Source: Niebla homalea (Eukaryota > Ascomycota > Lecanoromycetes > Lecanorales > Ramalinaceae). Taken from it: a stretch of 64,000 bases of DNA. Location of the stretch: assembly GCA_019925105.1 (NCBI GenBank), contig JAHGAU010000017.1, positions 620,001-684,000 of the forward strand. The letters run 5' to 3'. Shown one piece after another: positions 22,848 to 35,907 of the stretch. Both the position numbers and the translations under genes were made by a program. The notes under the pieces were generated by a model, which was given only the letters and a program-made list of their open reading frames with translations, searched no databases and was not told the DNA's origin. Every line of letters starts with the position of its first letter. Position 1 is the stretch's first letter.

Positions 22848-25353
22848 ATGGCCTCCGTGAGCAACGACCCAAAGCCCACCACGAAGGGCAAAAGCTTTGA
22901 AACAAACTATGACTTAGACCTTGAAGATATTAGACTCTCAGAGTATCCCATGTTGAAGGGTTGGTAGCCGTTCCATTGCTCTATAGCCGCGAATTTTGAT
23001 GTGCAAGACAGATACCACATACCTTGACCATGCTGGGACTACTCTCTACCCGAAGTCTCTCATTGAAGCTTTCGCCAAGGATATGACATCCAGTCTACTG
23101 GGAAACCCTCATTCTGCCTCTTCAGCCGCTCAACTGTCCAGCCGCCGAGTTGATGATATCCGGCTGCGAGTGCTGCACTTCTTCAATGCCGACCCCGAGC
23201 ACTTCAATCTTGTCTTTGTGGCGAACGCGACTGCGGGGATGAAATTGGTCATGGATGCATTCAGGGAGCAAGAGCGGGGTTTCTGGTATGGGTACCATAA
23301 AGATGCCCATACTAGCTTGGTAGGAATAAGGGAGGTAGCTCGGGCTGGACATTATTGCTTCGGCTCCGATGCAGAAGTAGTGCAATGGATTGAGCGTGCC
23401 GACATCAGTGCAGCTTCATGCCGAGAAGCTTCGTTAGGTCTTTTTGCCTACCCTGCGCAGTCAAATATGAATGGCCGAAGACTTCCGCTGTCATGGCCGG
23501 GGCGTCTTAGGTCGTCGCAGCATGGCAAAAATACCTACAGTTTGCTGGATGCGGCAGCTCTTGTTTCCACATCCCCACTTGATCTTGGAGATGCTCCGTG
23601 TGCACCGGACTACACTGTTCTCAGCTTCTATAAGATCTTCGGATTCCCAGATCTTGGCGCCTTGATTGTCCGTAAGGCTGCGGCTGAACCCCTTCTGAAG
23701 CGATCGTATTTTGGTGGAGGTACTGTCGATATGGTCACGGTCGGAAAGGAGGGCTGGCATGTCAGGAAGGAGGGACATCTGCACCAGCAACTTGAGGATG
23801 GGACCCTCCCAATTCACAACATCATCGCATTGGACAGTGCCTTACAGGTGCACAAGAGGCTCTACAGATCACTCCGCGACACTGCTTCTCATACTATGGC
23901 GCTTGCCCAAGAGCTTTACCAACAGCTATCATCCTTCCGACATTTCAACAATACCCGGGTATGTGAGATCTACAAGGACCCAGCATCATCCTACGCAGAC
24001 AGCACAACGCAAGGTCCAACTATCAGCTTTAATTTCAGGAACAGCGGTGGCGACTTCGTGAGTAACGCGGAAGTTGAGAAATTGACCACGATTCGGAACA
24101 TCCAAATAAGGACTGGAGGTCTCTGTAACCCAGGTGGAATTGCCTCCTCGCTCGAATTGACCCCGCAGGACTTCAGGCGCAACTTCTCGGCCGGTGTACG
24201 ATGTGGTCAGGGGGGCCTGATCATAGACGGTAAACCTACCGGGATGATCAGGGTCAGTCTAGGGGCTATGAGCAATCTCAAGGACATTACGACCTTTGTA
24301 GATTTCGTACAAGAATTCTTTGTTGAGGCAACGCCGAAAGGGCCACCAGTGGCAGCCTCGAGCGACATCATCAGCTCATTCTATGTCGAGAGCTTGACGA
24401 TTTATCCGGTAAAGAGTTGCGGAGGCTGGCGCGTTCCAAGCGATACTGAGTGGAATGTCAAGCAAGAGGGTCTGACATGGGACAGAGAATGGTGCCTTGT
24501 TCATCAAGGCACCCGGAAGGCTCTGAGTCAAAAAATTTACCCCAAAATGGCTCTAATACGCCCTCATATTGACCTCAAATCCGGTCTTCTACGAGTTCGT
24601 CACAATGTTCTCCACCTGGGGTTGCCAGATGAGATTTCCGTGTCTCTTGAGAATGAGAACAACATCAGCAACAACTTCGATTTTTCATCATCTGGGATTG
24701 GGGCTGAAGTCTGCGGAGAAGAAGTCTCTATGAACACGTATCAATCAGAAGCAATTGCACGTTTCTTCTCTACCGTACTTGGCACGCCCTGCACACTCGC
24801 ACGTTTCCGCCAATCGCAGTCTAGCCCATCGTGTCGCCATTCAAAGGCCCACCTTGCTCCAATCGTAACGACGTCTGTACCTCGACCAATTATGCTCTCA
24901 AACGAATCTCCTATGCTGGTAATCACTCGTTCGAGCGTCAACCGGCTCAATGAGCAGGTCAAGTCTGCAGGTGGGAAAGCAGCCAATGCCTCCGTCTTCC
25001 GCGCAAATGTTGTTCTCACCGAAGATCATCCGGCCTTGGATCTTGGATTCGAGCAGCCATACGCGGAGGACGATTGGCAGTTCCTGAAGATAGGAGACGC
25101 GAGCCGTGAAGTGACACTGGACGTTCTCGGAGGTTGCAGAAGGTGCCAAATCGTCTGCATTGACCAGACCACGGGGGAGAAGAATGGAGAACCGTTCATC
25201 ACGCTGGCAAAGACGAGGCGAAACAAGGGACAAGTCTTCTTTGGAGTGCACACGGCTCTGGCAGGCGGTGGCGATGAGGCAAAAGCAAGGGTCAAGGTTG
25301 GAGACCGTGTCTTACCGATCAAGACGGACAAAGTGGATGGCAGGCTTATGTGA
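22848..25353 (+). CDS. hxB: Molybdenum cofactor sulfurase (HxB type)
   Basis: Two exons, 22848-22959 and 23012-25353, with a 52 nt intron splitting the Asp codon of MLKDTTYLDHAGTT; 817 residues, as usual for the family. The enzyme takes sulfur from L-cysteine through a persulfide and adds the terminal sulfido ligand to the Mo cofactor of xanthine dehydrogenase/purine hydroxylase and aldehyde oxidase type enzymes, in the cytosol. The N-terminal class V aminotransferase (NifS-like) half has YLDHAGTT, GNPHS and the PLP lysine K245 in SFYKIFGFPDLGALIV; a candidate persulfide Cys lies in RTGGLCNPGG. The C-terminal half (from about residue 460) is a MOSC domain, with beta-barrel start YPVKSCGGWRV and the Cys-bearing GGCRRCQIVCID. 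It is needed for purine use as nitrogen source in Aspergillus. The symbol follows A. nidulans usage. Confidence 0.95.
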
Positions 25354-28300
25354 AACGTGAGCATAATCACACTCAATTTTGGAGGCTACTCAACATAGCA
25401 ATATCGCTGGCAAGGCTCAACAATTCTGTAACGTCGACCGACAGGCCATCACAACGAGTTCCACACCCATTCAAGGGCAAAGCTTGACAATAAGCCTTTT
25501 TCGGTAAGAGCTCATCAGATGGTTTCCAGGAAATCACCTGAGCAAACAACCTCCGAATAGGAAAAGTCTTGTAATAATATCAGAAGTATGCAAAATTGAA
25601 TCAATCTAGCTCGACTCACCATACAGTGCTCTGAATGATACGCTCGACAAGATAAGCTTCGTGGAAATTCAGATAGAGCACGGCCTTTCCAAGACCCAGC
25701 CTTCACCATTGCGGGCAAAGAGGATCTGGATGGTCTAAGTGCTGTTCTTCCAAACGAGGTGCCATCGTGCAAGCGATGAAAGAGATCATATCTACAGTTC
25801 GCTGGATCTTACGGCACATAATAAGTGCAAACTGGTCTGCTGTATGTCCTAATACTCAAGCAGCCTTACCACCAGCACCATGTGGTGATGATCGCGGGTA
25901 CACTAACCCCAATCCATCTAATGTCCTTCCTTCCAGCATTGAACTGGAGTTGATGGTTTTCATATAAACCTCGCAAACCGAATGATATTTGAGAAAGGCG
26001 CTAAGCCTGATTTGGATATATAAATTTTGATTACATGTGTATATGAGATCTTTGAAGACTACAGTGTACCTTTCAGCTCTACAAGGAGAATCTTGGTGAG
26101 GCAAGTGATTGAGAAGACTGTCAGTCTGACAATCCTATGCCAGAGCGACTCTCTCTCGCACCCCAACTTCCTGCCCCGGGCTCTAGATTTCAACCGCATC
26201 TCAAGGGTGAATGCGTTGAGTAGCGTTGAGCAAACAAGTCAAGCTGCACGGAGAGGATCGGGTACGAAGGTTTTTGATCTTCGAAAGATAATAAACTACG
26301 GAGCACTTGCCCTTTCATGCATCAGACCTAATATCGTCATGAACCTTGCAACAAGGCCTATACTGACCAAGGCATTGTTCGCAATTGCCTGCAACGAGTA
26401 GCCTTCGAGGAGGTACATCAAGTGCACCGGCTTAAAATAGTCGTAATCATTGACTTTACCGGAAATTAAAGAGCGGGTTCCTTATTCCCTATACTGAAGG
26501 ATCCCTCACTTGCCACACAAACACTGAAAAGGATTGGAAGTGGATCCGCTGTTTTGCCAAGTTCCTCATGTTATCCGTCCAGAGGGGGCTGGACACAGGG
26601 TTCCAGCCAAGGCACACATTTATGGCACAGTGAATGGCAAGATATTGGATGGCCCAGGGATCAAGACTGAGACCCTAATACTACAGTGACGGAGTCAATC
26701 AATCCTCAACGAGGGATACTGTGTTCAATCGATGAAATGAAGTTGAGAGCGCTGTGATTCTGATGGCGACTGTCATGAATGAAAAATGTGCTGTTCCTTG
26801 ACGCTGGACTGACTATTCCTACTAACCCAATAGTAGTTTAAGGTGGGCAATTCAACAGAGCTTGTGAAGAGTTGAACGTAATGGTGTCGAGTCACTGGAA
26901 AGACGTGGCATCGAGATCATTGACGTCAAGCTTCAAGGGCCAATGTTGGTTGTGCGATGGCTTGGCGGACCATTCGGGAGTTTTGCCATATCAAAATCAT
27001 CTGCCCAAAACTACTCCATGATACTTCTTTACGAGCCGCAGCTGCTTGAGATTCGATAGAACCCGAATTCATAACCTTCCACTTACCTCCATCCAGCCAC
27101 AATTCACACAGAAATCTCTGATCGACCTGAAGAAGAGAACAACATGTTAAAAACACCGGAGTCCGAGACTGACGATTGAACTCAACATCCATCCCAATCA
27201 GACCAACCCTCCCCTCCCCCCCCTTCTCCATAATCGAACCCGCAATTCGCAACTCCCGATCCGGATAACCATCGAATGCCGGGCCTTGTAATTTACCCCC
27301 ACCCTGCCTACATGTAAGGTGTACTTGCCTATCCGAGCAAAACACCGCACTTCCAGCGTCGAATCACCAGATGCAATCCCGGCACGCACTCCAGAATGTT
27401 TAAAATGGGGGCTATACTCAACTTGGCGGGCCCCCAAACCTTCAGAGACACTCGGGCTACCTGCCGCCCTACCCGAAATCAATTTATAGAAAACTTTTAG
27501 ATTCTATTCAAAAAGGTCGCTATACTCGACGTAGCTTTTCTCTGTTCGTCCAGCGTTCGATTGGGTCCCGAAGAAACGCTGCCTGCCTGCCGCCCTACCC
27601 GAATTCGATTCACAAGATTTGTAAATTCATGAGCAGGGCGCTATACTCAACGCAGCTGTTCTCTGCCCGTCCAGCGTTGAAATGGGGACAAAAGCTTGGG
27701 GGAGCCCGTCGGGGGGTTTCGGTCACACCCCAATCCCCTCTCCTTTCTTGTCGAAGTTGAGGGACCGGGGACGCACGTCTGTGATGGCTATCAATAGAAA
27801 TACCTCTCACTTCGTTGCTGCATGTTTAACCCCACCAAGAACAGTCTTCATGCCCAGCGCTTACACGTCCCCAATGATTGGGTTTATTTGAGGAGATCGG
27901 TCTCCCAGTCATCTGATTCGCGGAACGGTGTAGCGTGCCACGATTAGCTTCACCCAATGCTTCTTGTGAGGCTAGTGACGCAAGCCGGGACTTAGTGTCG
28001 GCGGCTAGGTTTCACGGAATTCGCCCCAGCGGGTTTCGGAGTGTTGGGCCAAGTAGTCAGCGCAGGTGCTGGGTGGTGTGAAGGGAGGATGGCGTTTTGA
28101 CGGTGAGTTGGTGGATTGAAGATATAGTAGTGAAGGACTGTCGGGTTTGTCGGATGACTGGTCTCTTTAGAGGTGTGAATAGGTAGTAGATATTCATGAT
28201 AATGGTTGAAGGTTTGCAATCACCGTTTACGAGCAACAAGACTGGAGATGATGGATTGTGCGTTCTTGCTGCTGGGGACAGATCTGCACCAGACCAGAGT

Positions 28301-29014
28301 GGAAGAGGTCTCTCGAAAATGGTGCACCTCGAAGAGCTGAATGGTGGAGAAGTCTTTGTGCAGGAGAAGTTCCACAGGATATGGAGCAGTAACAAGGATT
28401 TCCAGTGGAATACGCCGTGCGTGAGACTGGGATAACACGACAGATGATGCTGATTATCCACGAGTACCTGCATTTCCCAGCTGCAGGAACATGGAAAGCT
28501 TGGGGGGGACGCAAGGCCAATTAACCTGAATGCGCAAGGGGTGGTCAAATTTGAGGTCGCGACGCGCGGTGCGTGGATCTCCCTAACAATAACAAAAAAG
28601 CGACCAATGATCAGGTAAACAGGTAGTATTCGATTTGGCTGGTGGTATCTCAACAGATTGCCCGTTGCTCCTTCGCTGTCATTCAGTTACAAGTGAAAAT
28701 GATGCCAGGAAAGCACCATTTGTCGATAATGCCGTAGAAACGCCCACCAAGAGTCCATAGTGAGATTGGAGCACTTGTGCTCATACATGTCCCGGAGAAC
28801 CGCTTTCCCGCCGCGTCCATGATTTTTTGACGTAAATTCATAATAGAAATCCTCCTGTTTGCACGTTGCCTAGCAATCAATGTGCATATGCGATTGGCGT
28901 AATTATTGATGAAAGATAAGTCGAACAAGTTCGAAAAGGGAGGACATCCCTGGATGTTGAAGAAGTGAAGGAAAAAATTGTAGACCAGATCATTGCGCAT
29001 CAGTAATTGGTGTT
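25354..29014. other. Long gene-poor stretch, with diverged tandem repeats
   Basis: 3.66 kb in which I recognise no gene. Open frames of 80-200 codons exist on both strands (for example 26027-26401 plus, 26926-27345 minus, 28057-28653 minus), but none has a recognisable domain. The segment 27400-27700 holds a diverged tandem repeat, and 27200-27235 is a C-rich run. A decayed gene or transposon remnant is possible. Confidence 0.45.
27400..27700. repeat. Diverged tandem repeat, period about 122-126 bp
   Basis: CTGCCGCCCTACCCGAA occurs at 27461 and 27587 (126 bp apart); the element GCTATACTC(A/G)AC occurs at about 27411, 27519 and 27640; TCTCTG(T/C)(T/C)CGTCCAGCGTT occurs at about 27538 and 27660 (122 bp apart). 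This amounts to two fairly complete units and one partial unit with many substitutions and small indels. No coding potential or terminal inverted repeats were seen. Confidence 0.75.
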
Positions 29015-29851
29015 TCATTCGATCCTCCTCTTCTTGCCCTTCGGCGCAGGGTCAAGGGGAGTGATTGGCGTTCTCGTATATGTCACGGTTCGCGTGACTA
29101 CCTGCCTCACACTCACAGGCTTAACATTTGCCGAACGCGGATTCTCGTACAGTCTTTTCATCTTTTCCGCGTTCCAATCTGCCGATGAAAGGGGAGAGCG
29201 CAGCGCCGAGCCGCTGTGAGGAGAGTCTGCAGCAGGTGACCACATGGGAGATTGGGGGATACGTAGCCTTCGTAGTGCTGTTGGCGTGCGTGCTGAATTT
29301 GGGGGGCGCATGTAGGGCGAAGGAGGGATTATTGGTGCCGAGGCAGCAGTCTTCAAGGGAGCTTCCTGGCCGGTGGAAGTGTATGTGCAGCTAGCGGCAC
29401 TGTTAGGTTGCGTCAACGGGGTCGATTTGCCCGAAGTGTAGAGGCGGTCGAAGCCAGGGCTACGGCCAGTAGATGGAGTGGATATGGCAGGCGAAAGGGC
29501 TTTGAGAAATTCGGCATAGGCGGTGGGAGGTGTGATGGGCGTCTTTAGGTCATCCTCTTCTTGCTTAATCACCTCCAAGCGTCCAGTCATTGGACTCTTG
29601 GGAAGTTCTGAAGGTAAAGTGGTCGATATTGGCGTTGCTGATGTAGGAGTCTTGAGAGTAGGCAGCGTGGGTTTTGGAGATTTAGGGGCCTTGATGATTG
29701 GGACGTCGGGCTTTGGCGCAGATTCTATCTCAGGCGTGGTGGATGGGGATAGTTCGGGAGTTGTGTCTGGAGTAATGGTCTCGACATCGGATTCCCTCTT
29801 CGTCTCAACGTCCGTGTCGACTTTGGTACCCGCCTCTGTCGAAAAGGACAT
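29015..29851 (-). CDS. Pro/Ser/Thr-rich disordered protein, function unknown
   Basis: 278 residues from the ATG complementary to 29849-29851 (MSFSTEAGTK). Composition is strongly Pro/Ser/Thr with repeated TP and SP sites. More ordered-looking islands are ITPPTAYAEFLKALSP, LRRLRIPQSPMWSPA and a helical segment SADWNAEKMKRLYENPRS; the end KGKKRRIE is a probable nuclear localisation signal. Such islands in a disordered background look like conserved fungal nuclear proteins with many CDK/MAPK sites, but I do not recognise a family. The frame is open 22 codons further upstream to a TAG that could itself be the end of an intron, so a short upstream exon encoding a VTVKVVVPVIPL-type stretch is possible. 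Confidence 0.7.
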   Translation of the reverse strand: MSFSTEAGTKVDTDVETKRESDVETITPDTTPELSPSTTPEIESAPKPDVPIIKAPKSPKPTLPTLKTPTSATPISTTLPSELPKSPMTGRLEVIKQEEDDLKTPITPPTAYAEFLKALSPAISTPSTGRSPGFDRLYTSGKSTPLTQPNSAASCTYTSTGQEAPLKTAASAPIIPPSPYMRPPNSARTPTALRRLRIPQSPMWSPAADSPHSGSALRSPLSSADWNAEKMKRLYENPRSANVKPVSVRQVVTRTVTYTRTPITPLDPAPKGKKRRIE

Positions 29852-32800
29852 GTTGACTCCTCCTGACCGTCGTGGGTGCAAGGTTTCGTGAATGGTCAAA
29901 GGAATGACTGGCACCACGACCTTGACGGTGACGCCTTGCTATCAAAAGGAGAGCAAGGGCTGTCGGAAAGGAGTGGGAGAAGAGAAGGGGGTGATGGAGG
30001 ATAGAGCAGGGTGTTAGGAAGAAAGGATAGCTCAGACTATGCAGCAAAGCAAATGGTGTTAGTAGCACACACCCCAGATGAGAAAGGAAAACAAGTGATG
30101 ATGATCAGGCGTGAGCCTTTTGGGGGCGAATGAACAGGACGTGTTTAGGTTGTGGAGAATAATAGGCCGGCGGTTAGCAGGTGAAAGTCGCGTGGCTTCC
30201 CTTTTTGACAAACAACTTTGACGTCCTCGCAAGCCAGAGGCCGGACGATGTAAGGCTCAATTGCCTGCTGCTGGATGACGAATAGGATTGCAGAGGCTGA
30301 CAGGATGTTCGTCCAATGCCCCCAATCCTCTTACACGGGCGTGGCAAAGCCGCCAGAGGTGATGCAAGTTGCAACCTTGTGTCAAGTTTAGAAGCAGAAC
30401 CAAGCCTACCAGAGTTTAGATGGCGGTTTGGCGTCGTTCCGACAAATGGATTAAGAGACGGACAAGGTAGTAGGGAATCGGAAGTCACGCTCGGTCTAGC
30501 GCTGAGAAAGGAATGGCTGATGGATGGCTAGCGTGCTATGAGTACCGATTGGAGGAGATTGAATGCTCGAAGCGCCGTGCTGCAGTCTTGCAGGAAAGTA
30601 GCCCAGGTAGCCTGAGGTACCTAGCCAGACTTGGCCAGATGGATGACTGGGTGGATGGATGGATGGCTGGCTGGCTGGTTGCGTAGCTTGAAGAAGAGAT
30701 GTGATTCGTGCCACTTGCGTGCAGCAGCTGGTTAAGATCTCCAATGTGACCTCTGGTTTGACCGCTGCCTCGTGTCGCTACTGTCGTCAGCAACTCGGCA
30801 GTCACTGGCGTCATCTAGCAACTGCCAGTAAGCGCATACAACTGAACCTGATAACCACCGATCTAATTAGCGGATGCTTCGGGCGTGTAATAGTGCTTGC
30901 TTCAAGCACTGTGCCGAGAAGGAAACCGCTATTGACGGCGGCGCTATCAGGTATGATTGATTCTGGAGAGACTGTTGGCCCTATGGCCTAGCTTGTTCTA
31001 CTGATCAAGATGTGGGGAATACCAGTTCAAGGGATGTCGAACTGGTTGTTGAGCGAGCTCTACCGCCGCCTTTATACTAAAGAAGCTGGAGAATAGCCAG
31101 CCGCCCATGTCCATTCTTGGTCCTCGACGCAAGTACTGATCCAAATTGATCCAGCGCTCCGTCTTTGTTGGTGTACGCTCTGCGCATGTCATTTGCTGCA
31201 TCGAGATTGTGTCGATATCCATGTTGAGGCTCTGCTCTTGTGGCTGTTGGCTGCCCCAATTTTAGTCTCATGACGGCGGCAACGGCCTGCTTACCTGAGC
31301 TGGACGAAGCTGAAGATTGCTGAATCGAATGTCATGACTCGAGACCGTGTGATTGGTTACTGACAGCTTCTACTTCTGTTCCTACTTCTCCGTCGTGTCA
31401 CGCAACCGCTCTGTCGTGCAGCTACCATCAGCATTGATGCCGCTCAACCATCAATTGACTATTGGGCAATGGCACCAAGGTCGACATCCGCTCGATCTGA
31501 TATGATCTGACATGTATCGTGACTACTGTTCCAAAAGACTGGCATCCGTTCTGATTGGAGGCAAGTGGAGCGCTACGCCTGCTATGGATAGCTTGATCAG
31601 TGGGTCGTTGCCTGTCTACCAGTAGGGCTGTTGCCGCCGTCACCATCTCAACTGCCCACTATAGACTCCTTGCCACGTGGATTGCGTCATCTCCCTGCCA
31701 CCGTCTGCGGTGTTAGCTTCATGATTGGTTGAATACTTCAGAATAGGTGAACGGTGCACAATCGCCTAAGTGTGATTTCCAGAGAAGAAGAGGCTGCCAT
31801 CATCTGTATTCTGAGTTTCCCCAGCTCACTGATCGTTTCCTGCGCCCATTCTGGGGGATACGTGATCTAGGGTCTCACAAGAAATCACTCGCCGTTCCAT
31901 CTTGAATATGCCGAGGGATGATTGTGTGGCCATCTGCGGGCGCAGCTCAGAGGCCTTAAGGGAAACGTAAGGTAGAGACTGCTTTGCCTGACGCTGCTAC
32001 CCATCCTACAGTAGCATGGGCAACATTGAGCCAGTCGAGCTATGTAAACTCGCTTGTCGAACCTTCATGAGCTGACTTTGCAATCGATTCATTGGAGGCC
32101 GGCTCCTTTGCATATGTGTGGGCTCTTTCCTTGCAGTGTGGAACAGCGGACCTTACTTACTGCGCTAGCGTTGCAGTTTTCAGAGTAGTCGTGTGGGTCT
32201 TGGGTGTTTAGGTCGGTTATCTATGCTTCTGTTGATCGGTAAAGATCTGAAAACGACTCAACTACCCAGGTTGGCTGTAGTCCATCATAGTACTATGGTT
32301 TTGAGACCTTCATAGAGAAGTAATCAAGTAACGAGGGTTTGATTTCCCTATAGAGGCTTCTGGCGGGCTCACCCTATTCGTAGTAGAAGCCTGCCTTCAA
32401 GCTAGCGTCAGTAGATCTTAGAACTAATGCGCGCTGGACTCGAAAAGAAAATGACATCGTAATTCACCATGAGACACAGTCATGCGCTAGAGATACACTT
32501 CAGAAACGGCATGATCAGTGAGTACTCGTAGATAAGTGTAGCTTGGAAAGCCGTATAACAAATCTTTAGCCTTGCGATTCTGGGGTAGTGCAACTTGAAA
32601 TGTTATCTTCCGAAATCATTCGATGAGAAATGGCGAGAGCCCGTGACCATGGACTCAACATGTAGGCACCATCATCATCAAATTTAACGGATGATAAAAA
32701 TTCACTGCTTCTACATCTTGTTGCCTGATTGGACCTTCAAGAATGTCCAAATGATGAATCCTTCGTGCTTCTCGTACGGTCGACGTGGAAGTTGGTCCAC

Positions 32801-32876
32801 AGGTACGAGAAGCGATGTACGACATGAAAGCGAAGTATAAAGCACTCCATCACGGCAATTACGTCGATGGCACTCT
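29852..32876. other. Gene-free stretch
   Basis: 3.0 kb with no supported gene. Short open frames lack domains and splice structure. A GGAT/GGCT simple repeat lies near 30636-30680. Part of this stretch must be the promoter and leader of the gene ending at 29015. Confidence 0.45.
30636..30680. repeat. Tetranucleotide simple repeat (TGGA/TGGC)
   Basis: A run of TGGA units changing into TGGC units within non-coding sequence, with a few interruptions. Confidence 0.7.
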
Positions 32877-34174
32877 TTACCCAGCATAGTTGGTGGGTCC
32901 CTGTCGACGTTCCTGTATAACACCTTCAACCTGCTGGTACAGCTTATCCAGGTAGTCCATGGTACGGGCATCCTTAAGTATCTTGGCAACCTGGGTGCCA
33001 GCGGAGATCAGTTGAAGAACATTCCTGTCATCCTTGGGAGGTCTAGACTGGCTTGCAGAGGCATGACGCATCTCCAAGGAGTTTTCCAGCACAGTCACGA
33101 GCTGCTTTATCTGGCCGTCATACAGAATCCGCGCCGGTATGCGTCTCTTTGTTGCCAATCTCTTAAGCAGATAGACCCACTCGGACCACTCACGGTCACT
33201 GGCTTGTGCAACAAGCCGCTTGTCCGACTCCATGGGGATTGGGAATTGGTACTTTGCTATGAAGTCAAAAGCGCATTGGGAGAGTTCGATGTTGACTTGA
33301 CTTAGGACTTGATCTTGTTCCCGCACGTCAAGATTGATTGGTACCTGGGGCAGTTCGTGTTCCTGAGCCGTAATCATATCGCTCAGTGGCTTTTTGAGGA
33401 ACTGAATTGGTCCGTCGAACTCGTCTCGATTTGTTCGCTTCTGTGAGTGATGAGGCTTTTGGGCAGCTTTGCCTTCACGCTTGCTTTCAGGACTCCTTGC
33501 TTGTAGTCCAGCACCCATCTGGTCTATACGGTACGAATTCTCCGTACCCCACAAGGGACTTGTGGGGGAGATCCTTCCTGAAGCATGCTTGTAACCGAGA
33601 CTTGTCTGCACAGGGGAAGGCTGTCTGGCCATGGGAGCTTCTCCCCGGCGGTCACGGTCCGATGGGTATCCTATGGGATCATAGCCAGGGTGTCTCTCCC
33701 GCCTTGAGATTGGATCCACGTCATATCGGTATTGGTCCATTCGCTCCCAGTCTCCATCAGGATCCGTCAATGGATAAGTAGCCATGCGGGGCAATTGCCT
33801 GTCCATGTATTGTGGAGCATGTTGCGAGCCAGGATAGGCTACAACTCCACCCGGTATCTGGTCTACATCATGCAGATTTTGCTGAGGAAAGGTCGGGCCT
33901 TGCTCATAGTACGCCTGCTCCTGCCAGGTGCTTGTCCGACGACTAGGGTAGTTGGAAACGGTGGTATTAAGTGGTCCCAACGGATCACCTCCCGATGCTG
34001 CGATGGTACTGAATACACATTAGCGGAAGGCCACCTATGTTCCTTTCATACACAGCTCGAATACCTGCGGCCTCCTGGTTCAAGATCATGGTGTTGTGAT
34101 TGGTACACGGGGGTAGACGATGCGCCATACGGTGGGGAAAATTGGTGATGATTGCGGCTGCTTCGATTCGACAT
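32877..34174 (-). CDS. Protein of unknown function with a helical C-terminal domain
   Basis: Two exons on the minus strand, 34174-34065 and 34008-32877, with a 56 nt intron (GTATTC...TTCAG) splitting a Ser codon; 413 residues. Splicing joins MSNRSSRNHHQFSPPYG... to the main frame and gives a sensible ATG, which the main frame alone lacks. Residues 1-225 are disordered, rich in Tyr, Pro, Arg and Gln. Residues about 240-400 look folded and all-helical: QCAFDFIAKYQFPIP, DREWSEWVYLLKRLATKRRIP, QLVTVLENSLEMRHA, DRNVLQLISAGTQVAKIL. No catalytic motif, membrane segment or known domain was recognised. A scaffold or RNA/chromatin-associated role would be speculation. Confidence 0.8.
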
Positions 34175-35907
34175 CTTCGAATCATCAATGAGCATGCCGA
34201 CTTAGGGATCGGAAGAAGTCGAAGATGAGGAATATAAGAATGTGTAAGGGTCGAAAGCCTCTGCCAGAGGCAAGGCGTATCTTTGGGAACCCACATTGCA
34301 TGGCATAAGCCGAAGGTGTGGTCTGCCTCTTCAGCGCTTCTTCAGAAGGCCACTAAGTTATTCTACTTTGAATAAAGTTGCCGATCTTGCTGCCCAATAT
34401 GTGCGGATGCAGCCATGACAGAATGTCTGATGATTTTGCATCTCTATATTTCGAGAACCGAATAAAAAGCAACCCAATCACACGCCTGTCTTGCTCACGA
34501 AACATCCAGGACCATCTACATCTTGGGCGTGGAAGGCTCGATGACCGGATCCATCCAACTAGATCGTTCATGCAAGCTCTTTGGCTCGGTCCAATGGGCT
34601 CACGCGAAGTGTGGTCATCCATCGGAATGGACAACACAAGCCGCATGTGATTAGATCGCAGATACTCGTTTCGCTTGAGCAAAAAGGAGTGCAGTAGCGA
34701 CCAAGATGGGGGCAAAGGGCATACAGCTCGTCCATTTGATACGCCTTGCAGTCAGGGTGGTTCCAAAGACGGGTTTCGGAATTCTGGAAGAAATTTTTCT
34801 GTCCCCTTATCCCAGACGGGAGGCGCCATTGGGCGATGAAGATCAACGGCATTCTTACTGAGCTGGGATCTTAATTCCAGGAATTCATACCTAACATCAG
34901 GAACGATTGAATTGATGTGGCATTGAGTATCTCACCGGCAAATGAAACTTGACATAGGCCGAACGAGGCCTCATCAATCCGCAACTACCTTTGTGGCAGG
35001 CCCACCCTATTCGTCAAGACTCTCCCATGTAAGGGGTTGGAGCCGTGCTTATCTGCTTCACCGCCTGGAGGTGCCTAGGCTACGCAGTGTATTGGGGAGT
35101 TTGGGTGCAAGTTAATTGACCAATGATTCCTCTGTGCCTTGAATTCCGTTGAGTAAATGTTGGCTGATCATGGGTGCTGAACGAGATGAATTCGGACATC
35201 GCCTGGGATGTTGGAGCCGAGCCTGGGCGTGCCGATGTCCAGGTCCTCAGACTCTTGCCATCCTTGATCAAATGCAGTGTGTCAAGAGTAATAGAAGGGC
35301 CCAGAGATGCGTGCCCTTGGAGCTTCCATGTCACCTGTCACGCGGCCTACGCCCCTTTCGACTTTGATAGACGTTCGAAAGGAAGCTAGGCTCGCGGCTG
35401 CACGCCCAATGCTAGTGATAGCTTCTTGCCGAGCGTTTTGTTGAGGCGTTCGAAGGAGGGAAGCACGGACGATGGTTGGACAATTCCAGGAATACCCTAG
35501 TCATTGATTGAGCGAGGAGCATGAAGGTTTGGCAGGCGTGTGGAAATGGTGGAGATTGGGCAGCAATGTCGATCCCACTTTCAAAACCATACCATTCGTG
35601 AAAATAGCCGCGAGTCTACAGCTTTTCGCACCTCATGTCTTCGTATCAGCTGTGTCTCAGGTGGACAGCAAGGTGGCTTTTCCATATATTTGGGGCGTCA
35701 TTTGGAACGCGTTTGATCATCTAGTCTGGATCCATTGGAATACTAAACAGGCACCAAAGCCAAATGACGTTTTCATTCAATTGCCCCTTGACAGCGTATC
35801 CTGATCTCTAAAAGACCTTCGCTTTTCTTCATATGTATATACAGTCCGAATCGTTACGTTGCATTGCCACCAGTCAGCACTTGAGCAGGTGGCTCGTCTA
35901 TGCAGAC
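34175..35907. other. Gene-free stretch between two minus-strand genes
   Basis: 1.73 kb. Only short overlapping open frames without recognisable product. It should include the promoter of the 32.9-34.2 kb gene and the 3' untranslated region of the PAQR gene. Confidence 0.45.

Noticed and set aside
26926..27345. 139-codon minus-strand frame
   Set aside because: No recognisable domain, no supporting splice structure; could be real but cannot be supported.
28057..28653. 198-codon minus-strand frame
   Set aside because: Cys/Ser/Pro-rich random-looking translation, no domain, overlapping open frames on the other strand.
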